From Methyloceanibacter sp. (lineage in GTDB: Bacteria; Pseudomonadota; Alphaproteobacteria; Rhizobiales; Methyloligellaceae), in the NCBI GenBank assembly GCA_025449615.1, contig JANWJA010000015.1, positions 1-6,508 on the forward strand: a stretch of DNA of 6,508 nt, given 5' to 3'. The notes beneath the pieces are model-generated. The model was not told the origin of the DNA. It did no database searches and was given only the letters and a program-made list of their open reading frames with translations. This document shows positions 1 to 5,542 of the stretch, in pieces. The translations under genes and the position numbers were made by a program. Each line of letters starts with the position of its first letter. The first letter of the stretch is position 1.

Positions 1-49
1 TGCTGCTGCATGTCATGGAGTAGCGGCCGATAAGTCGACCGGGTCCGGC

Positions 50-73
50 TCGCCCCCTTGGACAAGGGGGCGA
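50..73 (-). terminator. Strong hairpin downstream of the cytochrome c gene
   Basis: A perfect inverted repeat: arms CGCCCCCTT (51-59) and AAGGGGGCG (64-72) around a 4-nt loop GGAC, extended by one T-A pair (50/73). It begins 7 bp past the stop codon of the minus-strand cytochrome gene, the expected place for a transcription terminator. There is no T-run after the stem on either strand, so a classical intrinsic terminator is not fully supported. It may instead act as an mRNA 3'-end stabiliser or a two-way terminator between convergent genes. Confidence 0.5.
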
Positions 74-79
74 AACCAT

Positions 80-403
80 TCACTTGAGAGTGAGAATGTA
101 GGCGATGACGTCGGCCTGCTCGTCGGCCTGGAGCATGATATTCGGCATGGTGCGATGTGAGGTATTGAGCGCAGCCGACAGCGCTATCGATGTCATCCCC
201 GGGACGGAAGCGATGACCTGGAAGCGGGGTGCGTTCTCGTTGGGAGACTGCGCCTGTTCCTTCCGCACCGCATGACATTGTGAACAGAGCCGCTGCGCCA
301 GCGCGAGGCCTCGGCCCGGCTGGCCGATCTCCTGCGCATCGCCATATCCTGCCGCGAACGGCAAGGCGATCAGCGCTGCAAACCCAACGTACGATCCTCG
401 CAT
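80..403 (-). CDS. Small exported class I-type cytochrome c
   Basis: Encodes a 107-residue monohaem c-type cytochrome, probably periplasmic and involved in electron transfer. Residues 1-23 form a signal peptide: a short basic start, a hydrophobic stretch (VGFAALIALPFAAG) and a likely cleavage after GDA. The haem site is C40-S-Q-C43-H44. The probable sixth iron ligand is M86 in the TMPNI segment, and the C-terminal helix ADVIAYILTLK is typical of the fold. The ATG at 403 is preferred to the in-frame ATG at 409: the GGGAG ribosome binding site lies 6 nt before 403 but directly abuts 409. The long open frame continuing upstream into the CBS gene is not part of this protein. The gene is divergent from the CBS-BON gene, and a FixK/FNR box centred 68.5 bp upstream suggests induction at low oxygen. 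The redox partner cannot be told from the sequence. Confidence 0.88.
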   Translation of the reverse strand: MRGSYVGFAALIALPFAAGYGDAQEIGQPGRGLALAQRLCSQCHAVRKEQAQSPNENAPRFQVIASVPGMTSIALSAALNTSHRTMPNIMLQADEQADVIAYILTLK

Positions 404-464
404 GTCCATCTCCCGGTTCGCGGTCTCCGCCCGATGAACCAGCCACGGAAGATGTTTAACGGTC

Positions 465-478
465 TTGATGCAGATCAA
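465..478. promoter_or_regulatory. FNR/FixK-type box in a divergent promoter region
   Basis: TTGATGCAGATCAA is a perfect match to the palindromic FNR/FixK consensus TTGAT-N4-ATCAA. Its centre is 64.5 bp from the CBS-BON start (536) and 68.5 bp from the cytochrome start (403). A class II activator bound at -41.5 would place transcript starts near 513 on the plus strand and 430 on the minus strand, giving leaders of about 23 and 27 nt. A single palindrome could thus serve both genes. No clear consensus -10 hexamer was seen on either side. Confidence 0.8.
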
Positions 479-535
479 GGATTCAGCCGGTCGGCGCAAT
501 AGAGTTCGTGCCGATCCCAAGATGGAGCCGGTACC

Positions 536-1228
536 ATGAAAGCTGCCGATGTGATGGTGACGAATGTCATTACGGTAGGGCCTGACGCCTGCGTTCAGGA
601 CGTTGCCCGCATTCTGTTGGATTCCCGCATCAGCGGGGTTCCGGTGGTCGGATCGGACGGCAAGCTCTTGGGGATGGTCAGCGAGGGCGACCTCATGCGC
701 CGGGTCGAGGCCGGCACCGGCCGCAGGCGGCCGTGGTGGCTTGCCATCTTCACCGGACGGGAGACGCTGGCGAGCGAGTTCGTAAGAGAGCATTCGCGCC
801 GGGTCACCGATGTGATGACTCGAAACGTGGTGACCGCGACGTCCGACACTCCGCTTTCGACCATCGCGAATCTGCTGGAGAGAAATGCCATCAAGCGAGT
901 GCCCATCGTGGATGACGGCAAGGTCGTCGGCATCGTCAGCCGGGCCAATCTGCTGCAAGCCTTGGCATGTCAGGGCAAGCAGGTGCAAGCCGCTACTCCG
1001 GCTGACGATACGAAAATTCGCGCGGACGTGATCTCGCAACTCAAAACCGAGCCCTGGACCAGGCCCTCCCTGATCAACGTGATCGTACAGGACGGCGCGG
1101 TCGAGCTATGGGGCATAGTCGATTCGGTCTCTGAGAAGAAAGCCGTTCGAGTTGCCGCCGAGGTCACGCCCGGTGTGCGGGCGGTCAACGACAATCTCAT
1201 CATTCGTCCCGCGGAATCCGGATCGTGA
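536..1228 (+). CDS. CBS-CBS-BON domain protein
   Basis: A 230-residue soluble protein with three modules. CBS motif 1 covers about residues 7-58 (VITVGPDA, ISGVPVVGSDGKLLGMVSEGDL). CBS motif 2 covers about 93-143 (NVVTATSDTPLS, IKRVPIVDDGKVVGIVSRANLL). A C-terminal BON domain covers about 158-225 (IRADVISQL, GAVELWGIVDS, VTPGVRAVNDNL). CBS pairs usually bind adenine nucleotides and act as energy sensors, while BON domains are associated with membrane or ligand contact. The linker between the CBS motifs (about 60-90) has an Arg-rich RRRPWWL segment shared with the second CBS protein at 6150. The ATG at 536 has a GGAG ribosome binding site 8 nt upstream (524-527) and lies 64.5 bp from the FixK/FNR box. 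The next gene starts 132 bp downstream with no terminator seen, so read-through is possible. There is no catalytic domain and the target is unknown. Confidence 0.93.
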   Translation: MKAADVMVTNVITVGPDACVQDVARILLDSRISGVPVVGSDGKLLGMVSEGDLMRRVEAGTGRRRPWWLAIFTGRETLASEFVREHSRRVTDVMTRNVVTATSDTPLSTIANLLERNAIKRVPIVDDGKVVGIVSRANLLQALACQGKQVQAATPADDTKIRADVISQLKTEPWTRPSLINVIVQDGAVELWGIVDSVSEKKAVRVAAEVTPGVRAVNDNLIIRPAESGS

Positions 1229-1360
1229 CGATGGCTGACGGAACGATCTGAGCAAGCACGTTCTACTCCAGCTTGCAAATACAGCGCGAAAGCGAAGCCA
1301 TATCATGATTCAGAGCGTGGCAGCACGTAGCCTTCGATCCCGTCATTGGAGAGATGAGCG

Positions 1361-2182
1361 ATGTCCTACTCGTCCCTGATGGTGCACGTCGATGTCGACG
1401 CCGAGCTGGGGTGCCGCGTCGACATAGCCGCCGGTCTCGCCGAACGATTTCACGCCCATTTGATCGGCGTCGCCGGATGGGCGCCCATGTCGGTGTTCCT
1501 TGCCGAAGACGCCCGCAATGAGCGGACGCCGCCAGATTTTCACTTTGACGACATGCAGACTCTCCTCGATCGGAAAGGGGAGCAGTTCAAAACCGCAGTC
1601 CGTGCACTCAACGGCGAGGCGGAATGGCGGTCAGGCTTAGATTTTCCAACAGACTTGCTGGCGCGTGAAGCTCGCGCCGCCGATCTCGTCATCATCGGTA
1701 ACCAGCAAGAGAATCAGGATCCCTTTCGGGCACTGGACCCCGGCAGCTTTGTCTTGAAAGCCGGCCGGCCGGTCTTGGTGGTGCCGAAGGGGGTTGCATC
1801 ATTTTGGCCTAAGCACGTGGCCATCGCCTGGAAGGACGCGCGCGAAGCGCGCCGCGCCGTCCTGGACGCATTGCCGTTCCTGCAGCAGGCCGAGACCGTG
1901 ATGATCGTCGAGATTCTCGACAGCGGAAGCGAACCGAACGCGCGCGCCATCGAGGATGTCGGCAACTATCTCACGCGACATGGCATCAAGACCATCGCAG
2001 AGCGGTTGCGACCTGCCGATGTTACGGCGGCGAATTCGCTGCTTCGGCTGATCGAGGACGAAAACATCAACTTGATGGTCGCGGGCGCCTACGGACACTC
2101 GCGGTTAGGGGAATGGGCGTTTGGCGGCGTGACGCGGGATCTCCTGCAGGAGAGTCCAATCTGTTGCCTGTTCGCGCATTGA
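1361..2182 (+). CDS. Tandem-domain universal stress protein (UspA family)
   Basis: A 273-residue cytoplasmic protein with two Usp domains. Domain 1 covers about residues 1-143 (SLMVHVDVD at the first strand, ADLVIIGNQ, then KAGRPVLVVPKG). Domain 2 covers about 150-273 (HVAIAWKDAREARRAV, INLMVAGAYGHSRLGEWAFGGVT). The ATP-loop-like motif G242-x2-G245-x9-G255 is present, but G256 takes the usual Ser/Thr position, with T258 following two residues later. Domain 1 lacks the motif, so at most one nucleotide site is expected. The tail SPICCLFAH has two adjacent cysteines shared with the second Usp at 4570. The ATG at 1361 has GGAGA 8 nt upstream (1348-1352). No FNR/FixK box lies in the 132-bp gap after the CBS-BON gene, so it may share that gene's transcript. 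Usp proteins of this type usually support survival during growth arrest or oxygen limitation; the exact role is unknown. Confidence 0.93.
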   Translation: MSYSSLMVHVDVDAELGCRVDIAAGLAERFHAHLIGVAGWAPMSVFLAEDARNERTPPDFHFDDMQTLLDRKGEQFKTAVRALNGEAEWRSGLDFPTDLLAREARAADLVIIGNQQENQDPFRALDPGSFVLKAGRPVLVVPKGVASFWPKHVAIAWKDAREARRAVLDALPFLQQAETVMIVEILDSGSEPNARAIEDVGNYLTRHGIKTIAERLRPADVTAANSLLRLIEDENINLMVAGAYGHSRLGEWAFGGVTRDLLQESPICCLFAH

Positions 2183-2388
2183 GAGTTGTTGCAAACGATG
2201 TCGTACGCGGCTCCTATGATGTATTTCGAGGCGGCGCCAAGCGAGGCGACGGCGTGCGCTGGAAGCAAAGCAAGCTATCCGCCCACTCTCCCCGCCGCGT
2301 CGCAGAAAGACCCGCTTAAGCAAAACGGAAGATGCGTCGTCGTCTGCGGCGGCCGTTTGATATGGCGTTGAACCTTCGTGGCGTGCGA
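2183..2388. other. Intergenic region with no supported feature
   Basis: No RNA gene, terminator with a T-run, or FNR/FixK box was recognised here. A short plus-strand open frame (TTG at 2186 or ATG at 2198, to 2371) fills most of the gap but has no convincing ribosome binding site and resembles no family I know. A half site TTGAT at 2357-2361 lacks its partner half. Confidence 0.5.
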
Positions 2389-2406
2389 ATTGGAAAAATG
2401 TCCAAT
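2389..2406. promoter_or_regulatory. Inverted repeat over the start of the HTH gene
   Basis: A perfect inverted repeat ATTGGA-AAAATG-TCCAAT. The right arm overlaps the ATG at 2405 and the left arm contains the GGA of its weak ribosome binding site. It could be an operator for the helix-turn-helix protein encoded immediately downstream (autoregulation), or an RNA hairpin limiting its translation. A 6-bp arm could also arise by chance. Confidence 0.35.
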
Positions 2407-2629
2407 GGGAGTTCTGCCGAGCAGCAACCCGCGTATTCTCGAGAGTGAAGGCCTCATGCGCCGGCTTCGCGCAGAGGTCAAGCAAGCGGGAGGCCAGAGC
2501 TCGTGGGCGAGAAGGGAACACATTGATCGCACAATGCTGAACAGGATTCTAAATGGTCGCAAGCCTATCACCAACGAGATCATTCGGGCGCTCAAGCTCT
2601 GCAATGTCTATGCATTCGATGATGATTAG
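2405..2629 (+). CDS. Small helix-turn-helix (XRE/Cro-like) protein
   Basis: A protein of about 74 residues that is probably a small DNA-binding regulator. Downstream of LMRRLRAEVKQAG, the segment QSSWARREHIDRTMLNRILNGRKPITNEIIRALKL follows the Cro/C1 pattern: a first helix around WARREHI, a recognition helix around RTMLNRILNG, then a supporting helix in IIRALKL. It ends in an acidic tail, FDDD. The start is uncertain. The ATG at 2405 has a weak GGA ribosome binding site 10 nt upstream. The ATG at 2456 has GAAGG 4 nt upstream and would give 57 residues that keep the whole domain. A GTG at 2378 has no ribosome binding site. Similar short HTH proteins occur in Bradyrhizobium-type genomes (from memory). 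It has no effector domain and no recognisable partner gene, although the inverted repeat at its start suggests self-regulation. Confidence 0.65.
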   Translation: MGVLPSSNPRILESEGLMRRLRAEVKQAGGQSSWARREHIDRTMLNRILNGRKPITNEIIRALKLCNVYAFDDD

Positions 2630-2855
2630 GCGGAATGTGGGCGACTGGCTTCAGAATCTCTGGGTCTTCGATTCTAGTAACTTGCTCATAACATATACGG
2701 CTAACCGGACGAACTTGCGAAGGATCTCGTTGAAGCTTCCAGTCCACGAGATCGAGAAGCGACTGTTTCTCTGATGAAACTGTCCGACGAAGGCGACGCT
2801 GCTTAATCGCAGTAACTCGACAAAAAGCGCGACACCACGGGTGGAATGCTTCAAG
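2630..2855. other. AT-richer intergenic spacer
   Basis: No gene is supported on either strand. The stretch is poorer in G+C than its surroundings: a hand count of 2641-2700 gives 27 G/C in 60, and 2701-2760 gives 32 in 60. An AT-rich pocket (TATACG at 2694-2699) could be a -10 element for the membrane protein gene downstream, but no matching -35 or FNR/FixK box was found. Confidence 0.45.
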
Positions 2856-2872
2856 CTCCCGGCAACCGGGAG
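2856..2872 (+). promoter_or_regulatory. Hairpin enclosing the ribosome binding site of the membrane protein gene
   Basis: CTCCCGG (2856-2862) and CCGGGAG (2866-2872) pair perfectly around a 3-nt CAA loop. The Shine-Dalgarno sequence GGGAGG (2868-2873) is almost entirely in the right arm, ending 5 nt before the ATG at 2879. In mRNA this GC-rich stem would hide the ribosome binding site, which suggests translation control by temperature, a protein or an RNA. That role is inference; the pairing itself is directly visible. Confidence 0.5.
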
Positions 2873-2878
2873 GTTCCG

Positions 2879-3466
2879 ATGAATCCCAAAATCGTGGCAT
2901 TGGCGGCAAAAATCCAGATTCTGGAGGCCGAGCTCGAAGCGGAACTGGCGCAACGCAGAGCCGAGCTTAGCGTAGGGCTGGAACGAGGCAGGGTCTTCTT
3001 CGAAGAGGAAATCTTGCGCCGCCATCGCGAGCTGAGAACACACCTCTCCACCTATCTGCTGAATGCACGCCCGCTGGTGGTCCTGACTGCGCCGGTGATC
3101 TATGCCGTAATCGTTCCGCTCGTGCTGCTCGATCTCTTCGTCTCGATTTACCAGCGTGTCTGTTTTCCGGTATATGGAATCCCGAAGGTGAATCGCGGTG
3201 ATTATCTGATATTCGACCGCCATCACCTTGCCTATCTGAACGCGATCGAAAGGCTCAACTGCGCCTACTGCTCTTACGCCAACGGACTGATCGCCTACGT
3301 TCGTGAGATCGCCGGGCGCACCGAGCAGTATTGGTGTCCAATCAAGCACGCTCGGCGCGCAATTGGGGCTCATCCTGGCTATAGCACGTTCGCGGACTAC
3401 GGCGATGCCGAAGAATACCGGAAGTGGCTCGAGCAATTCCATCGGGATCAGGCGAGGAGCAAATAA
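2879..3466 (+). CDS. Uncharacterised membrane protein with coiled coil and CxxC motif
   Basis: I do not recognise a named function. The 195-residue product starts with a charged, Glu/Arg-rich helix likely to form a coiled coil (about 8-55). One long hydrophobic segment follows (about 64-90, PLVVLTAPVIYAVIVPLVLLDLFVSI), long enough for one membrane span or a re-entrant hairpin. The remainder is soluble, with NRGDYLIFDRHHLAYLNAIERLNC, then C128-x2-C131 (CAYC), YANGLIAYVREIAGRTEQYWCPIKHA (C153), and an acidic/aromatic tail. The three cysteines plus nearby histidines could hold a metal or be redox active. The ATG at 2879 is chosen because GGGAGG lies 5 nt upstream; an ATG at 2846 in frame has no such site. 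The compact CxxC...WCPIKHA block looks conserved rather than random. It is convergent with the VIT gene, 107 bp apart, and has no FNR/FixK box upstream. Confidence 0.8.
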   Translation: MNPKIVALAAKIQILEAELEAELAQRRAELSVGLERGRVFFEEEILRRHRELRTHLSTYLLNARPLVVLTAPVIYAVIVPLVLLDLFVSIYQRVCFPVYGIPKVNRGDYLIFDRHHLAYLNAIERLNCAYCSYANGLIAYVREIAGRTEQYWCPIKHARRAIGAHPGYSTFADYGDAEEYRKWLEQFHRDQARSK

Positions 3467-3573
3467 ACGATTCGGCGGGCCGCACTGTTGTCGTGCTTCA
3501 TTATGCTCTACGGGCTGATCTCTTAAGTTTGGCTCCTGCGTACGTGAGAATTTGCAGCCGGCAACCGGATGGT

Positions 3574-4275
3574 TCAGAGCACCGTGCCGAAAAGTCTGCC
3601 AATGCCGGCGGTGAGAGCCATTGCAAACGCGCCCCAGAACGTGACTCGGACTGTGGCGCGCAGAACATTTGCACCACCCGCTACAGCCCCGATCGCTCCG
3701 AGAAGAGCGAGAAAGCCCAAAGAGGCAGCGGACACGATAGGCACAAGCGCTCCGGCGGGCGATACGACAACCATGAGCAGAGGCAAGGCTGCACCTGTAG
3801 AAAACATGGCCGCCGATGTCAGTGCGGCTTGTACAGGACGCGCGGTAGTGATCGCCGAAATTCCAAGCTCATCGCGCGCGTGGGCGGTCAAGGCATCTTT
3901 CGCCATCAGCTGCTGGGCAACCCGCCGCGCGAGGGCTGGATCGACACCACGCTCGACGTAGATTGAGGCGAGCTCATCAAGCTCAAGCTCAGCATGCTCG
4001 CTCAACTCTTTGCGTTCGCGCGCGAGATCGGTCTGTTCAGTATCGGATTGCGAACTGACCGACACATACTCGCCGGCTGCCATCGACATTGCACCTGCGG
4101 CCAATCCCGCAACGCCCGCGATCAAGACATCGTCCTGTTTTGCGGCTGCTGCGGCTACGCCAACGATCAAGCTTGCGGTCGAGATGATGCCATCGTTGGC
4201 ACCCAGCACGGCAGCTCTCAACCAGCCGATGCGGCTAACAAGGTGACTCTCCGGGTGCAGGCGAAGACGGGTCAT
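3574..4275 (-). CDS. VIT1/CCC1-family Fe/Mn transporter
   Basis: A 233-residue inner-membrane protein of the vacuolar iron transporter (VIT/CCC1) family, expected to move Fe2+ or Mn2+ out of the cytosol. About five membrane segments can be drawn: residues 20-42 (AAVLGANDGIISTASLIVGV), 50-73 (VLIAGVAGLAAGAMSMAAGEYVSV), 148-171, 175-200 and 207-230. The family hallmarks GANDGIIST and AGAMSMAAGEYVS are both present. Between segments 2 and 3 lies an acidic cytoplasmic region (about 78-140) rich in Glu and Asp (ERKELSEHAELELDELASIYVERG), which in VIT proteins binds metal. It has no N-terminal ferritin-like domain, unlike MbfA-type proteins of rhizobia. The ATG at 4275 gives a standard N-terminus but the ribosome binding site is weak (no clear GGAG). 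No FNR/FixK or iron-responsive box was found nearby. The substrate is inferred from family only. Confidence 0.92.
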   Translation of the reverse strand: MTRLRLHPESHLVSRIGWLRAAVLGANDGIISTASLIVGVAAAAAKQDDVLIAGVAGLAAGAMSMAAGEYVSVSSQSDTEQTDLARERKELSEHAELELDELASIYVERGVDPALARRVAQQLMAKDALTAHARDELGISAITTARPVQAALTSAAMFSTGAALPLLMVVVSPAGALVPIVSAASLGFLALLGAIGAVAGGANVLRATVRVTFWGAFAMALTAGIGRLFGTVL

Positions 4276-4498
4276 TCGACATTCTGCCGGTCAGGTTAAG
4301 TCATGCGACATGGATATGACAGGATCTGCCGTTCGCAAGTCTATTATTAAACGATCAACAGCCCGATGCCGAGCGCGAGCGCCACACGGGGCAACAACAC
4401 CTCGAACTCCATGAATATTCATCCCAGACCGACAGGGCGAGAACAACGACCAAGCCCAATGCGTACATACCAGAGACGGGGAGTTGGCCTCCGCCGAG
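4276..4498. other. Divergent spacer between the VIT and second Usp genes
   Basis: This is the VIT-proximal part of the 294-bp gap between the VIT start and the second Usp start. It probably carries the VIT promoter, but none could be identified. An ATCAA half site at 4354-4358 has no matching partner. The plus-strand frame running into the Usp gene from 4366 looks non-coding (see the Usp entry). Confidence 0.4.
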
Positions 4499-4512
4499 TT
4501 GATGTACATCAA
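4499..4512 (+). promoter_or_regulatory. FNR/FixK-type box upstream of the second Usp gene
   Basis: TTGATGTACATCAA matches TTGAT-N4-ATCAA perfectly, and its central GTAC makes the whole 14-mer a perfect palindrome. Its centre is 64.5 bp before the GTG start at 4570, the same distance as for the first CBS gene. A class II activator would put the transcript start near 4547, leaving a leader of about 23 nt that carries the ribosome binding site. The VIT start on the other side is 230 bp away, so control of VIT is less likely. Confidence 0.82.
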
Positions 4513-4558
4513 TACGCAATGCCCATTCCTGGTTACCCATTTGCCCGCGGCGAGCTGC

Positions 4559-4564
4559 AGGAGG
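4559..4564 (+). promoter_or_regulatory. Ribosome binding site fixing the GTG start of the second Usp
   Basis: AGGAGG, a full Shine-Dalgarno match, lies 5 nt before GTG at 4570. It decides against the in-frame ATG at 4366, which would extend the protein by 68 residues and place the FNR/FixK promoter inside the coding region. Confidence 0.8.
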
Positions 4565-4569
4565 AATGT

Positions 4570-5385
4570 GTGTCCTACGCATCCATCATGGTCTACGTGG
4601 AAGCCGACCGTGCACCGGAGAGGCGCGTTCAGCTCGCCGCCAGCCTGGCCCATAGATTCAACGCGGCCCTGACCGGAATGTCCGCGCTCGCCATTCTGCC
4701 ACCGCTTGTGATTGATGGCAGAGTGCTGGACGAAATGACAGGGATAGACGTCGAGTTGATGAAGTCGAAGCTCGCGGCTGCCGACACATGGTTCCGCGGC
4801 ATGGTACGCAACGATCGGCTGGGATGGCGTTCCGCGCTCGACCATCCGGGCGACGCGCTAGTCCGTGAGGCGCGATATGCGGATCTTGTGGTGATCGGAA
4901 ACAAAGGGCGACGGGACGGCGCGTATAGAACTCTCGATACCGGCGAGGCGGTTCTGAGACTGGGACGTCCGGCGCTGGTGGTGCCGAACGGCGTAGGTAC
5001 GCTGCGCGGAGAGCGTGTCGTCATCGGTTGGAAAGACACTCGCGAGTCCCGTCGTGCCGTACGTGACGCGATACCGTTTCTGCAACAGGCATCCCAGGTC
5101 ATCATCGTCGAAGCGTGCGGGCCGGGCGAGCAAGGCGCGGCGTTGGGGCGACTTGAGGACATTGCCGGCTACCTGGCCCAACATCGCATCAAGGCGGGCT
5201 CCAAAGTATTGTTGGAGCAAAAGGGATCCGGCGCCGAACAGTTGCTGCGAGTCGCCGAAGAGGAGGACGCGGACCTTCTGGTCACGGGCGGCTATGGACA
5301 TAGCCGACTCGGCGAGCTGATCTTCGGCGGCATGACGCGAGAGCTTCTCGCGAGCAGCCCCATCTGTTGCCTCATGTCTCACTGA
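4570..5385 (+). CDS. Tandem-domain universal stress protein (UspA family), FixK-box controlled
   Basis: A 271-residue paralogue of the Usp at 1361, starting at GTG (SYASIMVYVEAD aligns with SYSSLMVHVDVD of that protein). Domain 1 covers about residues 1-141, ending ADLVVIGNKGRRD...RLGRPALVVPNG. Domain 2 covers about 147-271 (GERVVIGWKDTRESRRAV, ADLLVTGGYGHSRLGELIFGGMTRELL). The motif G240-x2-G243-x9-G253 is present, with G254 at the usual Ser/Thr position and T256 after it, as in the first copy. The tail SPICCLMSH keeps the double cysteine. The start is supported by AGGAGG 5 nt upstream, by the match to the paralogue N-terminus and length, and by the upstream box. Transcription is probably induced at low oxygen through that box. 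No gene follows on this strand before the convergent 130-residue gene. The likely role is stress or anaerobic survival with ATP binding, inferred from the family. Confidence 0.93.
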   Translation: MSYASIMVYVEADRAPERRVQLAASLAHRFNAALTGMSALAILPPLVIDGRVLDEMTGIDVELMKSKLAAADTWFRGMVRNDRLGWRSALDHPGDALVREARYADLVVIGNKGRRDGAYRTLDTGEAVLRLGRPALVVPNGVGTLRGERVVIGWKDTRESRRAVRDAIPFLQQASQVIIVEACGPGEQGAALGRLEDIAGYLAQHRIKAGSKVLLEQKGSGAEQLLRVAEEEDADLLVTGGYGHSRLGELIFGGMTRELLASSPICCLMSH

Positions 5386-5524
5386 AGTGGCTTCGACAAG
5401 GCAGATTTTCCGCGCTCTGGGACATCGTCGCGCAGTCGGTGTTCCCCACGGTTCTCTGCTTTTCAGGATTGCCTGCCCTGAGAACGAATGCGGGCGCCGG
5501 CCGCCGCACGACCCCTGACGGTAT

Positions 5525-5542
5525 GCGGCGCATGCGCGCCGC
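5525..5542. terminator. GC-rich hairpin between convergent genes
   Basis: GCGGCGC (5525-5531) pairs perfectly with GCGCCGC (5536-5542) around the loop ATGC. It lies 140 bp after the Usp stop and touches the stop codon of the convergent minus-strand gene, so it could end transcription from both sides. There is no T-run, so the terminator call is tentative. Confidence 0.35.

Noticed and set aside
1..23. Possible tail of an upstream plus-strand gene (frame ending in TAG at 21-23, reading LLHVME)
   Set aside because: Six or seven codons are too few to support a gene call, although a convergent neighbour would suit the hairpin at 50-73.
404..1039. N-terminal extension of the cytochrome c frame into the CBS gene
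   Set aside because: The extra residues are antisense to the CBS-BON gene and look like low-complexity shadow. The signal peptide and the ribosome binding site place the start at 403.
1299..1312. Possible degenerate FixK-type site with an ATCATGAT core upstream of the first Usp
   Set aside because: It matches only about half of the ten consensus positions; the core is an ordinary 8-bp palindrome.
2186..2371. A 61-codon frame (TTG start, or ATG at 2198) after the first Usp
   Set aside because: There is no convincing ribosome binding site and no recognisable motif. It could be a chance frame in GC-rich DNA.
2651..3442. A 263-codon open frame on the minus strand opposite the membrane protein
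   Set aside because: It has no family resemblance, no ribosome binding site and a composition typical of an antisense shadow. The plus-strand frame has a strong ribosome binding site, a coherent coiled coil and membrane segment, and a CxxC block.
3424..3966. Plus-strand open frames opposite the VIT gene
   Set aside because: The translation is Arg/Gly/Cys-rich and resembles no protein, whereas the minus strand carries clear VIT motifs over the same bases.
4345..4358. Possible FixK-type box upstream of VIT (ATCAA half site at 4354-4358)
   Set aside because: The opposite half reads TATTA instead of TTGAT, so the site is not palindromic.
5384..5416. Small hairpin GAAG-TGG-CTTC followed by TTTT after the second Usp
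   Set aside because: The stem is only 4 bp and the T-run is too far from it for an intrinsic terminator.
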